From NCBI GenBank assembly GCA_032622095.1, contig CP136062.1, positions 160,516,875 through 160,580,874 of the forward strand: 64,000 nt of DNA, read 5' to 3'. Of the stretch, positions 1 to 12,140 are shown in pieces. The stretch comes from Siphonodentalium dalli (lineage: Eukaryota > Mollusca > Scaphopoda > Gadilida > Siphonodentaliidae). Every line of letters begins with the position of its first letter. Position 1 is the stretch's first letter. The notes beneath the pieces are model-generated. The model saw nothing but the letters and a program-made list of their open reading frames with translations, was not told where the DNA came from and searched no databases. The translations under genes were made by a program, and so were the position numbers.

Positions 1-181
1 CGATCGGAATTCGTTCATGAAAGGGTCTCTTTGAGTCCGCTGGGAAAAGGCTCGATGCAATGAATCCAAAATGTTACCCACAAAGAAGATTGGCCCTTAA
101 GACGAGTGTATGATTGTGTGACAATTAACAAAACACTAAAATAATGTAACAAGATTTGCTTGTATTCAATATAAAAACAAC

Positions 182-301
182 CAGAAATCTTAAATCGTTC
201 TTTCTTGTGGCCACGTGTATGGGTACTGAGGCCTGGCTTTGACCCAAACTGCTTGTCACAGGTGCTACATAACATAACTGACTTGTTCTCAGGCATTTCA
301 T
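182..301 (-). CDS. C2H2 zinc-finger exon (partial gene)
   Basis: The minus strand reads an open frame containing one canonical C2H2 finger, CSTCDKQFGSKPGLSTHTRGH, with spacing C-x2-C-x12-H-x3-H and a basic HTRGHKKER linker after it. Such fingers bind zinc and usually contact DNA. A good acceptor (T-rich tract then CAG) sits just upstream at 302-304, and the exon enters with two bases of a split codon. The 3' border is tentative: a GT at 180-181 is a weak donor, and the frame stays open to a TGA at 15. This is an internal or terminal exon of a gene whose remaining exons I cannot place; those downstream would lie left of the window. No ATG or promoter can be tied to it. The finger is clear; the gene identity is unknown. 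Confidence 0.6.
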
Positions 302-454
302 CTGAAAAATAAAAATCACAATCCTATACGTAAGAATATTTTTGTGACATTATTTCGTGTTATTTTATGGTCAAACATTTCTTACGGTCATTAGACTCAT
401 TACAAAATGGTGATAAGCGACCATTACTACCGCTGCATTGGTCAAGTCTCGCCG

Positions 455-777
455 GTTTTTTTTGTGATAAAGGTACCCAGGTTCGGAAAATTGTAATAAA
501 GCTAGGTACCCAGGTTGGGAGAAATCGTGATAAAGGTACCCAGTTCATCTGCGGTCGAAGGGGTATTTTTTTGTTACATTGCAGGACAACGTATCAATGG
601 ATACATTAGTTGACTACATTATTTCAATTTATAGCAGTTCACACAATTTAAAACTGAAATCAACAACTAATTTCCAGCAAAGATATTTCGAAGTACATCT
701 CGTTTAATTTGAGATTCGATGAACCTGGATACCTTTATCACAATTTTCAGAACCTGTGTACCTTTATCACAAAAAAA
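455..777. repeat. Small inverted-repeat element with GTGATAAAGGTACCCAGG motif
   Basis: GTGATAAAGGTACCCAGGTT and variants occur three times between about 464 and 545 at roughly 36-bp spacing. The reverse complement occurs twice between about 725 and 775, next to a matching T/A run. The arms (about 455-545 and 719-777) look like subterminal inverted repeats of a short non-autonomous element. No coding potential was seen. The rest of 302-1350 holds nothing else I can name. Confidence 0.5.
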
Positions 778-2760
778 TGAGAGTGATCAATTCAGCATTA
801 ATAGCACCAATAGCATACATATAACTTAACCACATGCTTTACAGCTATGGTACAGTTTAATTTATTACCCAAAATTGAACAGTACCGTAGTTTGCTTGGG
901 CCATACAGCAATATATAATCTTCAAGTCGACTCAGGTTATAGCGAAATTCCAGTAAATTAGGCCAGCACCTTGCCCATATGGACGGTTCAGGCCTAATTT
1001 GCTGATCATCTTTTGTAAATTTCGCTGTAAGCCGGTTGACTCTTTTGTTATCCTTTATTTATTCAATCGATTCTGAACGTGGTAACTCATCACTTAATTG
1101 TGGTGCGTGTACACTCATCACTAATGAAAAATAATTTTTTTAAAAGGTAAGGTTCAAAATATTGCAGACTAAATGTGCTTTCTTTCAGTATACATAACAT
1201 TAGTAACAATATATTTGGTCCAAGCAGAGTAAAAGCATGAAAATGGAGAATGTTCGTGGAATACACCAGTAAACACATCGTGGAAAATCGTCCGACTGAC
1301 TACGTTTGGTCAGAATGATAGAGCAAACAAATGTGAGTTTGGACACACATTAGTCCAGGAGATATTGGTCGACCTCTGCACCCCCCCCCCCCCAGGACTT
1401 AACTTCACCCCACTAATTTTCTTCCTTAAGGTCTCCTCTAATTTTTTTCACTTGTTAACAAGAAAAAAAAGTGGCCGCAGAGACTCCAGACAAGATGGCG
1501 TCCATCATGGCGGCCATTTTTTAAAAATGCACCAGGTCTCTTTGATCACCATTATAGTACAGATGATAGCACATGCGGTCTTGTTTCCGCTCGATGCGTT
1601 ATGCTAATATACAACCCTTACAGATTAGCCAAAAATCCGACACCATAATCCAATATGGCGGCCAAGATGGCCGCCGAAATGTGAAAATATGCTATTTTTC
1701 TGACATGTTACCACCTTTCGTTTGTCTCTGTGGGAAAATGTTAGAATTTTTGCGTCATGTTATACATTTGTCATATAGAGGAGTCATTGGCGAACACATG
1801 GGGACCATAATATGCATTCATTGCTGGATATTTTTGTCCGATATCACGTTTTCCCAAATGCCGGTATCATAGGTCGAAGCCGAATCTCCGTTAATAACGG
1901 GATGTTATGTTTCGAATCAATGAATGTTATTGCTATTATAACAACACACATGCATATATATTTGCAGGATATACTCGAGCTAGGATTCCTCTTATACCTG
2001 AGTTGAGGAATATTTACCCAAATCCAAGATGGCGGCCAAAATGGCCACCAGAAATAAAAAATCGCCGAAAATCGCTGATTTTAACATCAGTGAGCATTAT
2101 TGTCATGACAACTCCACACCTGCTTACTATTGTAAGTTGGGAACACTTAGGCGAAGAACTTTCCTTGTACCATATCCAAATAAAAGTCCCCCAAATCCAA
2201 AATGGCGCCCACAATGGCGGACAGATTTTGAATAAACACCGAAATTCCCTCATATTCACATCATTGGGCATTATTGTCGAGACAACTCCACCCATGCTTA
2301 CAATTGAGTTGGAAATACTGAGGTGAAGTAATTAAATTACATCTCATGCAAGAAATTGTTTCCCAAATCGAAGATGGCGGCCAAACTGGCGACCGAATTT
2401 GAAAACAAATCTACATTCCTTTACTTTCTTAGGATGGGCGTTATTGTTTCGCGATTTCTATCCACCATTACATGTTGATATGGAATAGTGACATGAAGTA
2501 TTCATTAGAGTTTGGCAATTGATACTCACAGCCAAGATCGCTGGTAAATTGGCGGCTAGAAATTGAAAAGAAATCGATATTTTCACATATTAATTTCAAC
2601 TTTTTGTCATAATATCGGTATGCATAGACGAAATTGTACATAAACCATCTACTAGTTCAACTTAAAGGTATCAAAACGCATTACATAGCTCGTGTCCTTC
2701 TGGAAAGATGAAACACCACAATTAATATCGCGATGTGGCATTTCGAAATCCAGTCTCCAC

Positions 2761-3455
2761 TTAGCGCCGATAATGGCCGTAAGCGTAGGTGCGCCGAATA
2801 GTTATATCAGAACAATTACCTGATAACAGATTCTGATTTGCCACGTCACGTCCATAATTATCTGGACCAGCTTCCATTTCTTTATCTGATAAATCTAGGT
2901 CGCTCACACAGACAAAGTATTCACCACTTCCTGGGAGTAGGGTCCCTCTAATCATAACGTTTCAAACAATTCATTTTCCGGTGTCTAGCTTACAGAAGGT
3001 CATCTCTATGTATGTGTCTCATACCCCATGGGATAACGACATGTACACCTGGCGAACCAGTTAGCTAGTCACTTCTCAATAGATAGTTCGTCAACTCACA
3101 CTCAGCGAACGCATTGGCATATGTGGACAACTTCGACAGTGTTTCGAAGGTTGCTAGCTGTCTCATTCCCTTGGACAGATGTCTATCAGCTAAGGAGAAG
3201 ACCCTAGTGTACAGACTACCCACACTTCTTTACCATTATCCGAAGCAAACTGTGTGACGCCCCGCAGTTGTCTCGTCGAATATCTCCCAGCAGAGAAGAA
3301 CAATGCTCGCGGTGCTAGTTTGTGGAAATGCGCCATGATAGTGGGAATGAAATGGGCCACTGTATACACCACCCCTACACCTGGTGCATGTTTAAGATAT
3401 CGAATGTCATGCGTGTCGGTTTTGTGTAGCCTTTCTGATTCAACTACGTACACTT
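2761..3455 (-). pseudogene. Decayed ORF in left inner arm of the giant inverted repeat
   Basis: Two minus-strand open stretches (3190-3453 and 2761-2955) lie in the inner part of the left arm. The mirrored sequence on the plus strand of the right arm (about 4145-4915) can be aligned by eye, for example around ATTCCCACTATCATGGCGCA on the left. Both copies are interrupted by stops and indels. I do not recognise the family. Conservation between arms suggests an element-encoded protein that was present before the palindrome formed, but similarity alone does not prove coding. Confidence 0.35.
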
Positions 3456-4144
3456 TTGTCTGGATAATAATATGCTAGCCTCCCTCAAAACAGTCGGATG
3501 GACTAAAGGATAATGTCTTTATAGCATGGATGTATGCGTGTTTTGTTATCCTCTCTCGGGGTTAGTGTCAGTATGTGGGCGGTATTATTCAAGAGAATGT
3601 CAGGAAATGTGGTGCATTTATTTCACTATGTGTTTAAAGAACAATTTACAGTCTCGATGGCGATGGCTGTGGCCGTTGGGGAACGCGACCTTTATGATCA
3701 TATAGCTTTATATATATAACTTTAGAATATAGTAGTTAATGTCTCATGCAGGAAAATGGTCGCATTGGTGATGTTATCAAGAAATCACTTGGTGTACCAA
3801 CGTGTGTTGAACTGAATGCAACAGCTCATCAACGTAACATTCCTCTGGATGTTCTTCGCGTTGAACATTTCACCCTTTTGTTGATGGCATTTGTACTTTC
3901 TTGAACCATACCACACAGCGTGAGTATGACATATCAACCAACTATCAAAGGTATCGCCTTTAAGACTACACCACAGTCTTTGTGGGGCTTATACAGCAGT
4001 AGCCAATGACATACCCCTGATCCAGTTGTTTAAGAACGGCTTCCAAACGGATGGGAACATACAATCTTAGTATACAAGGAAAGCAAAGCCACACATGAGA
4101 TCCTGTCTGAATCTAAAACATAACAAAATAAGGGGCGGTACAGT

Positions 4145-4915
4145 CATGGTCCAATTTCATTTCCACTATCATGATACATACCCACAAACTAGCAACGTGT
4201 GTATTGTTATCATCTGCTTGGATCTGTTCGGTGAGACGATTGCTGGACGCCAACAAGCCTTTTCTTATGATCATGTTCAAGGAGTTTGGGTATATTATGC
4301 ATTATGGTCTTCTACGCCTTAGCAGAATTGCTTCCGGCAAATGTCGGGCTTTCAACATTCGAAGCCATATACAGAAGTTGTCCGGGTACGTCATAGCATT
4401 AGATGAGTATGTCAATTGATGAACCATATATTGAGAAGTGGCTGTTTGGGAAGATCACCAGGCGTACACGTTTTTATCCCCATTAGGTCACCAAAGCTGA
4501 CAATACGCAGATAGATCCTTATGAAAGCTAGTATACGCATCGACCGAATACCTTTATATATAGTGTATCGCACAAGATGACGCATATACCCCATATGTAG
4601 CATCTGAATTATATCATAAGCTATACCACGAATGAAGCTCGCTAAGAACTCCAAGCTTTCGAAACCAACACGTGAGCTGGACACCGGCATATGTATTGTT
4701 TGAAACATTGCGATTAGTGGCACACTCCTACAAAGAAGAGTAGTGAACTGTTGTTGTGAGTGAGATAGATTAATATGACGAAGAGACGGAAACGAGTCTA
4801 GATAATGCTGAATGTGGCAATTCAGAATAAGCTCAGGTACTGTTGTTTTGATTCTTGGAAGTCATAATATGACTATTCGGCGCACCTATATACGGTTACG
4901 GCCAGTATGAGCCCT
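4145..4915 (+). pseudogene. Decayed ORF in right inner arm (mirror of 2761-3455)
   Basis: This is the plus-strand counterpart of the left inner-arm ORF. It contains two short overlapping open stretches (4095-4322 and 4171-4419) and then stops. It keeps blocks such as ACTATTCGGCGCACCT that mirror the left arm near 2790-2800. It is more broken than the left copy. Function is unknown. Confidence 0.3.
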
Positions 4916-6493
4916 TAGTGGAGAATGGATTTTGAAATGCCACATTGCGATTGTGGGTTTTCATCCTTCCAAAAGGCTACGACTTACATTGGAACTAATA
5001 TATGGCTTATATTATGTACCGTTTTGTTTATACAAATCAATATTATGACAAAAAGTTGAAATTAGTATGTGATAATATCGGCTTCTTTTCAATTTCTGCC
5101 CGCCAGTTTGGCCGCCATATTGACTGTGAGTATCACTTGCCAAACCCTAATGAATAATTCATACATATCAACATGTAATGGTGGGTAGAAATCGCGAAAC
5201 AATAACGCCCATCCTAAGAAAGTAAATGAATGTAGGCGTGTTTTCAAATTTCGGTCGCCATTTTGGCCGCCATCTTCAATTTGGAAAACAATTTCTTGCA
5301 TGAGATGTAAGGTAATTACTTCACCTCAGTATTTCCAACTCAACTGTACGCATGGATGGAGTTGTCTCGACAATAATGCCCAATGATGTGAATATGAGGG
5401 AATTTCGGTAATTTTTCAAAATCTGTCTGCCATTGTGGGCGCCATTTTGGATTTGGGGGACTTTTATTTGGATATGGTACAAGGAAATTTCTTCGCCTAA
5501 GTGTTCCCAACTTACAATAGTAAGCAGGTGTGGAGTTGTCATGACAATAATGCTCACTGATGTTAAAATCAGCGATTTTCGGCGATTTTTTATTTCTGGT
5601 GGCCATTTTGGCCGCCATCTTGGATTTGGGTAAATATTCCTCCACTCAGGTATAAGAGGAATCCTAGCTCGAGTATCTCATGCAAATATATATGCATGGG
5701 TGTTGTTATAATAGCAATAACATTCATTGATTCGAAATATAACATCCCGTTATTAACGGAGATTCGGCTTTGACCTATGATACCGGCATTTGGGAAAACG
5801 TGATATCTGACATAAATATCCCGCAATGAATGCATATTATGGTCCCCATGTGTTCGCCAATGACTCCTCTATATGATAAATGTATAACATGATGCAAAAA
5901 TTCTAACATTTTCCCACAGAGACAAACGAAAGGTGGTAACATGTCAGAAAACTAGCATATTTTCACATTTCGGCGGCCATCTTGGCCGCCATATTGGATT
6001 CTGGTGTCGGATTTTTGGCTAATTTGTAAGGGTTGTATATTAGCATAACGAATCGAGCGGAAAACAAGACCGGATTTGCTATCATCTTTACTATAATGGC
6101 GATCAAAGAGACCTGGTGCATTTAAAAAAAATGGCCGCCATGATGGACGCCATCTTGTCTGGAGTCTCTGCGGCCACTTTTTTTTCTTGTTAACAAGTGA
6201 AAAAAATTAGAGGAGACCTTAAGGAAGAAAATTAGTGGGGGGGGGGTGCAGAGGTCGACCAATATCTCCTGGACTACATGAGGTATCAGCTTGTTGAAAA
6301 ATAGTGTAGCATATGCTCGTAGCTGCCAAAATACTATGAAATATGTCATATCCTAGTTTATTACCTTTTTCTTCGTTTCTTGTTGCGTTTTCTGTCGCTT
6401 CCGCCATTTTGAGTGCGTGGTACTCATCAACTCGAAACCACGTGATTCCCCACCGTGCTTACACAGTCGATACAATAACGCGGGAAATATATA

Positions 6494-6621
6494 GGAAACG
6501 GTTAGAGCTATCGACTTGAAATTTGGTTTTTGAATAGCCCGGACAACGTCGGGCTGGGTAGAGCTATCGACTTGAAATTTGGTTTTTGAATAGCCCGGAC
6601 AACGTCGGGCTCATCGGCTAG
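6494..6621 (+). mobile_element. 5'-truncated non-autonomous Helitron, duplicated 3' end
   Basis: The sequence contains two consecutive copies of a Helitron-like 3' end: a stem-loop AGCCCGGACAACGTCGGGCT, of which the second is followed by TCATCGGCTAG. A terminal CTAG (CTRR type) 11 bases after a GC-rich hairpin is the known Helitron 3' signature. The first copy lacks the CTAG and runs straight into a second GAGCTATCGACTTGAAATTT segment. Confidence 0.6.
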
Positions 6622-7056
6622 TCTCATATATATTTTTGAAGACCTCTGTCTGTATGTATGTATGTCTGTATGCCATTGATACAAATCTACGATTCTCGAC
6701 TGGTCGGGACGCCAGTGCAGCGCATGCGCAGACGAGATCTCGGAAACGGGTGGAGCTATCGACTTGAAATTTGCTATGTGAATGTATCTTGCCCCGGATA
6801 CGAATTATATCGGGTCGCCGAGCCCGTGCGGCGCCCGCTTCGCGCATGCGCAGACGATATCTCGGAAACGGGTGGAGCTATCGACTTGAAATTTGCTATG
6901 TGAATGTATCTTGCCCCGGCACGAATTTTATCGGGCCGCCGAGCCCGTGCGACACCATCTTCGCGCATGCGCAGACCAGATCTCGGAAACCGGTGGAGCT
7001 ATCGATTTGAAATTTAGTTTTTGAATAGCACGGACAACGTCGGGCTCATCGGCTAG
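6622..7056 (+). mobile_element. Non-autonomous Helitron with ~120-bp tandem core
   Basis: It starts with TC (TCTCATATATATTTTTGAAG) directly after the CTAG of the previous copy and ends with the same hairpin plus CTAG. Between them are a CTGT/ATGT microsatellite-like stretch and about two and a half units of a ~120-bp repeat (CTCGGAAACGGGTGGAGCTA ... CGCATGCGCAGAC). 5' TC, 3' hairpin-CTAG and insertion at a T fit Helitrons. No Rep/helicase is encoded. Confidence 0.75.
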
Positions 7057-7424
7057 TCTCATATATATTTTAAAGACCTCTGTTTGTTTGTCTGTCATTT
7101 ATACAAATCTACGATTCTCGACCGATCGGGACGAAACTGGGTACGTGTGTGTAGTTTGACCAGGCGGTCGACGTTGTCGTATTGGCGAGCCCGTGCTGCG
7201 TCCGATTCGCGCATGCGCAGACGAGATCTCGGAAACGGGTGGAGCTATCGACTTGAAATTTGCTATGTGAAAGTATCTTGCCCCGGATACGAATTTTATC
7301 GGGTCGCCGAGCCCGTGCGACGCCAGCTTCGCGCATGCGCAGACCAGATCTCGGAAACGGGTGGAGCTATCGACTTGAAATTTGGTTTTTGAATAGCCCG
7401 GACAACGTCGGGCTCATCGGCTAG
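7057..7424 (+). mobile_element. Non-autonomous Helitron, third in a head-to-tail run
   Basis: It begins TCTCATATATATTTTAAAGA right after the CTAG at 7053-7056 and ends with the same hairpin and CTAG at 7421-7424, followed by TATTAT. It carries about one and a half 120-bp core units. Orientation matches the two copies before it, so the run 6494-7424 is three abutting elements. Confidence 0.75.
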
Positions 7425-7774
7425 TATTATATATAATATATAGTAAAATAAGACATAGTATATAGTAATAGTCAGTGAGTGGCTTGAGTTCACGCCAGAT
7501 ATCAACATAATTTTTGACACGATCATGTGTGCCACGCGTTGCCAGATCCAGTAACCGTCAATTAATTTGATTACGCCTTGTACATGGAAATTTGTAACTT
7601 AGTTTATGGCTAGAGCCATAAAGTAAATTTATATTAAATTATTTATTTTTATTTTAAGATAACCTAAACGTTTACAGAAGACATCGTCGACTAAAATTAA
7701 ATATTGTTCTATATATATATGAGACCTCTGTTATTACCGAGAATTTATTGAAATTGTCGTAGTCTCCCTTTAAT

Positions 7775-8265
7775 TTAAAGGCCCATTTAATTTTCGAACC
7801 CCCAGATCACATTATATAAAATATATGTCACATTATATACCATGAACCCCCAGATCACATTATATAATATATATGCCATATTATATACCATTTGAAAGAG
7901 GAAGCTCCAGAGCATTGTATTATCAACTTATCCGGTGTAATAAGCTGTGGACATGTTGTTTTTGTTGAATTGTCAACGCGTTTTGTCATCTAGATTGCAG
8001 TAAAAACGCTATATATTAAAGATAGAGTTCTTCCCCTTCCATTGAACACGTTTGAATCCTGTTGCATTCTGGGAGCCAAATGGGGAAGTCATTCTATGAT
8101 TTCACCAGTTTTCTATTTCTCTGTGGGCATCTTCTGAGACACAGATGTTTCAAATAGTGATGAATTATAGTTAATCATATTTTATGGCATAGATTGTTAT
8201 TAAAACCGTATATCAAGTCACTATAAAAAAATAATCGGCGACTCGAAAATTAAGTGGGCCTTTAA
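7775..8265. mobile_element. piggyBac-like MITE (TTAA flanks, AGGCCCA termini)
   Basis: TTAA at 7775-7778 is followed by AGGCCCATTTAATTTTCGA, and TCGAAAATTAAGTGGGCCT is followed by TTAA at 8262-8265. TTAA duplications are diagnostic of piggyBac-type insertion. A ~47-bp direct repeat (AACCCCCAGATCACATTATA) lies inside the left end. A 5'-truncated relative lies at 13050-13424 and partial reverse copies at about 14500-14740 and 18430-18562. Confidence 0.65.
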
Positions 8266-8305
8266 GTGGCTTCAATAAAGTCCGTGTAAAAGTATTTCTA
8301 TTATT

Positions 8306-8763
8306 TGTGACCCGCCATATCAAATCCAGTCGTAAGTCGGGATTTTGTTACCCTGTGCCAATGCATTCTCTTATATGTGCGAGGCGACCAGTCGCCTCGG
8401 ATATATAAGAGAATGCATTGGCCTAACAATTTTTTATCATTTTTTTTAAATAAATGTTTCTTACAATTTTTAGGACATAAAATAAAAAACATCCATTACC
8501 CTGCAGGGAGCCCCACACATATATAGAAGCATATAGAAGAGTGTCGTCTGCTCATGTTTGTCTGGGGCTCTGTATGGGGGAAATTGTAAAATTGTTAAAG
8601 AATACAAGAAAAAATTATTAAAATTGTAAAAAATTGTTAGGCCAATGCATTCTCTTATATATATGCGAGGCGATCTATGGTCGACTCGCATATATAAGAG
8701 AATGCATTGGCACAGGGTAAAAAAAATCCCGCCTTACGACTGGATTTGATATGGCGGGTCACA
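8306..8763. mobile_element. MITE with TGTGACCCGCC termini and two internal hairpins
   Basis: Termini are inverted (TGTGACCCGCCATATCAAAT versus its complement at 8744-8763), with a longer imperfect repeat through CCAGTCGTAAGTCGGGA. Inside, two ~60-bp hairpins of the CCAATGCATTCTCTTATATA type flank a core containing CCCTGCAGGGAGCCCCACAC. Further copies: 25981-26411, 30595-31029 (left end lost) and 51783-52236. The superfamily is not clear. Confidence 0.75.
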
Positions 8764-8932
8764 TTTGTGAAGCTAATTTGATCTCTTTAACAGGACATGA
8801 ATGAAGTACTAGCTAGTCAGTGAGGCCTCAAACATCAACGGGATTGGGTGTACAATTAATTTAAAAGGGCTGTTATTTTAACATACATGTGCTGTTCTGA
8901 AACCCATATAATATATCATTCTAGTTTTAAAA

Positions 8933-9262
8933 AGCGACTAACCAAGTATTTGCTCTAACACGCTTTTAACCATTACAATATTATACCCCACTCATGTGTA
9001 TTCAAGCCAATCAATGAGCCGGCTGCAGCCATTGCAGGCGCTGCTCTAGTTTGATCAGAACATGCTCCGATACAGTATGACAAGCTGACGGGTACTAGTT
9101 TAGTGGCATTAGTGCATGAGTGGTGCGAAGCCGACGCAGTATGAGCGACCTTGCTCAAGGGTCACAACTTGGCGCGGTATTTGAAACAGCGAACAATCCG
9201 ACAATTATATGTCGCTCAAAGCGGCCAAGCCACTGCTATGTGAAGTCTGACATTAGACCAAC
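8933..9262. repeat. Dispersed repeat, copy 1 (GCAGCCATTGCAGGCGCTGC)
   Basis: This segment and 14061-14366 are diverged copies of one unit in the same orientation. They share GCAGCCATTGCAGGCGCTGC, GCGACCTTGCTCAAGGG and TTGGCGCGG blocks. The CTTGCTCAAGGG block recalls a motif seen in tRNA-related short repeats of many animals, but I see no clear A or B box. The remainder of 8764-10000 shows nothing I can identify. Confidence 0.55.
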
Positions 9263-10000
9263 GACGCACTGCGAACTCATACCATATTTGACAGTGGTTA
9301 GCTTTATTTTGTTGCAATTAATCGATTCTGATAACTAAAGCGTATTTTGTATATTGATGATATGGGGACTGTCTGATCGGATTGAGTACCTTTAAACGCC
9401 GAAGGGACGAAAATACATGCCATTGCGTCCAAATACGCGACATGGCACCACCCGACCTGCAACTTTCGAACGGGCCCTGTCAAAAATCAGTATTGACTCA
9501 ATTTGACTGAATCATTTATATTTATATAGGTTGGACTAATTGACATTTAATTATTGCAGATTATTGCTCATCATATAACGCCCCATCTTCGTCTTATCCT
9601 CTACACCTGTGTCCCAATTTCAATTGTTGTAGGCATGCATAATAACATATATGGCAATACAATGTTTAAACAAAACTGAGCATGCAGGATTTGACAGAGT
9701 GTAACCGGCGACTTCTCACAGAATGTGTAAATTATCCACTCGAAACGAACATTTCCTTTACGGAGTACAAGGTATTCCCAACAACCAAATTACCATTCTG
9801 TTTAGATTCATCCAATTATATATAGGTAAAACAAAGCGTTTTGAACAACTCCAATCAAATTGGATAGGCGTTAATGTTATGTAAAGGGCTTGTATTTTGC
9901 AGATGAAATTATTTTCATTTCAAACATTTCATCAATAAACGTTGGCTGCATGGTGTGCCGATTGATTCACACATGAAATCGAAGCTGTAGGCCATATTTT

Positions 10001-11545
10001 TGGCCGAATTTTGGGGGAAATGGATAGCGCCTATCTAGAGTTCACCCCGAAGAATCATGTGAAGTTTGGCGATGATCGGGTCAGGGATGTTGCATATAGG
10101 GAGTACCCAAAGATTTAGTCATGAAAAGAGTAAATTACAAGATGGCTGCTGGCGGCCATGTTTGAAAAATGTTATGTCTCCCATCTAGAACTGAAGATTT
10201 GAAGTTTGGTGACGATCGTATGAAGGGTGTTGTATGTAGGGTGTGCCAAAGGATTTAGTAATGTAAAGAATAAAATCCAAGAATGCTGTTGACGACCATG
10301 TTTTTCAAATAATTTCTGGGAAAATCGATGGCTCCCATCTAGAGGTCACCACGAATATAAGATCCATTAAAGTTTGCTAAAGATCGGTGAAGGTCTGTAG
10401 GGCATGCCAACGGATTTATTCATGAGAAGTGTAAACTGCAAGATGGCTGCCGGCGGCCATGTTTTTTCAACGAATTTCGGTCACCCCAAAGATGCATATG
10501 AAGTTTGGCGATGATAGAATGAGGGATGCGGCCTGTGTGATATGCAAAAGGATTTAGTGATGTAAAGAGTAAAATCCAAGATATCCGCTGCCTGGCAGCC
10601 ATATTTTTCAACGAATTTCGGAAATAATCGATGGCTCTCATCTAGAGGTCACCCCCGAATATCCATATGAAGTTAGGTGACGATCGGATGTGGCCTATAT
10701 AGAGCTACGGAGTGTGCCGAATGATCTAGTCATGCAAACAAAGAGTAAAATCCAAAATGGCCGCTGGCAGCCATGTTTTTCAACGAATTTCAGAAAAAAA
10801 TCGATGGATCCCATCTAGAAGTCACCAGGAAGATCCATATAAAATGTGGTGATGATCGGACGAGGGATGTGGTCACTGGTCTGTATGGTGTGCGAAAGGA
10901 TTTACTGATGCAAAGAGTATAATACAACTGACCATGTTTTTCATCGAAAAACGTTCAAATTCGATAGCTCCCACCAATATGTGATCCATGATCCTATAAA
11001 TGCCTATGATCCTATAAACATTTATCTGATAAAAGCGGGCTGCAGGGTTTGTTGTTGGATTCAAATTTGAATTCCATGCAAGATGGCTGTTGGCGGTCAT
11101 ATTTTTTAACGAATTTCTGGAGAAAAAATCGATGGCTCCCACATCTGTGGGTCACCTGAAGGTCCATACATATTTTGGTAATGGTCGGATGAGGGATGTG
11201 GTCTGTATAGGGTTTGGCAAAGGATTTAGTCCACATGTAAAGAGCAAAATACAAGATGGCTGCTATTTTTTTATCGCAAATCATTCAAATTCGATAGCTC
11301 CCATATAGAGGTGATTCTAAACATGCCTATGTTAAAAAAAAATTCTCCGATAAATTCGTGCTGCAGGGTGTGCCGATGTATTGATTCAAATTTGAAATCC
11401 ATGATGGCTGTTGTAGGCCATGTTTTTCAACGAATTTCGGGGGAAATCGATCGCCCATATAGAGGTCACTCCGAAAATGCATAATTATGAAGTTTGGTGA
11501 TGTGGCCTGTGCCAAAGGAAATTTTGACGGACGGGCGCCAAATCA
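10001..11545 (+). repeat. Degenerate tandem block, ~140-175 bp units (about nine)
   Basis: A unit with AAGATGGCTGCTGGCGGCCA, then CAACGAATTTCGG, CTCCCATCTAGAGGTCAC, GAAGTTTGGTGATGATCGGA and CAAAGGATTTAGT recurs near 10141, 10281, 10441, 10581, 10757, 10930, 11082, 11257 and 11403. Units differ greatly and have no open frame. The block ends in a GACGGACGGGC tail. The same family recurs at 36885-37612 and as a single unit near 45790. Confidence 0.75.
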
Positions 11546-11828
11546 TGGCAATAGCTGAAATGGCTTTGTAAACAGAACATATATTTGCGGTTCCTTTCAG
11601 GGATTGTTTTCTTGAAAAAAAGGGACAGTCATAGACATAATATAGAATATTTACTGGAACAAATTTTCATCGGTCTTTTGGTCCCAAATACATGTAAAAC
11701 ACATAATAATATCACATTACAAATTTTAAAAACAATTTTCAAATGATTTCTTAATCTGATATCAGGATCGATCTGGATTTTGAAGTCAGTCTCGGAAATC
11801 TCCTCTCCAACAGGCTGTAGTCAAAATA

Positions 11829-12140
11829 TTATGTGAAATGTAACAATGTCTGTGTTTCTGCTACATGTTCACTGTTGGAAGTCCATTCCACTCCGAGCAC
11901 ACGCGGTGTGAGAATGAATATTTCCTCAAATCTTTTGACAGAGAGGAAATCGCCAGCTTCCACGCATGGGTGACCGCTTGTGGTAGTGTATTGGTTTAGT
12001 CTAGTATAGTTGCTCTCTAGTTGTTTCTGGCCGCAGGCCGGGTAAGATGGTCGGAATTGCAGTGTGTAGCTCCAATCATCTTTCTTGGTGTGACCACACA
12101 CACACCGTTTGACGTCGACCAGGACCAAAAAGCAATTATT
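11829..12140 (-). other. Open reading stretch of ~103 codons, unassigned
   Basis: The minus strand is open from a TGA at about 12141 to a TAA at 11826. It has no ATG at its start and is locally richer in GC and cysteine (CVCGHTKKDDWSY near the start, later PACGQK and GHPCVEAGD). It could be an exon or a relic, but I see no convincing acceptor after the upstream stop and no strong donor. I do not recognise the protein. Confidence 0.2.

Larger units (their letters stand above)
1351..6276. mobile_element. Giant (~4.9 kb) inverted-repeat element
   Basis: The sequence from 1351 rightwards (starting TAGTCCAGGAGATATTGG) is the reverse complement of the sequence from 6276 leftwards. The outer ~1.4 kb of each arm (1351 to ~2760 and ~4880 to 6276) is near-identical by eye, down to C/G runs at the same place. 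Similarity continues inwards at a lower level, to about 3455 on the left and 4145 on the right, with a spacer between. Each outer arm carries an AAGATGGCGGCC-type motif every 150-300 bp (about 1494, 1655, 2028, 2374 and 2530 on the left). A foldback or long-TIR DNA transposon is the likely nature. The flanking CAT on both sides could be a 3-bp target duplication, but that is weak. No intact transposase was found. Confidence 0.8.
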
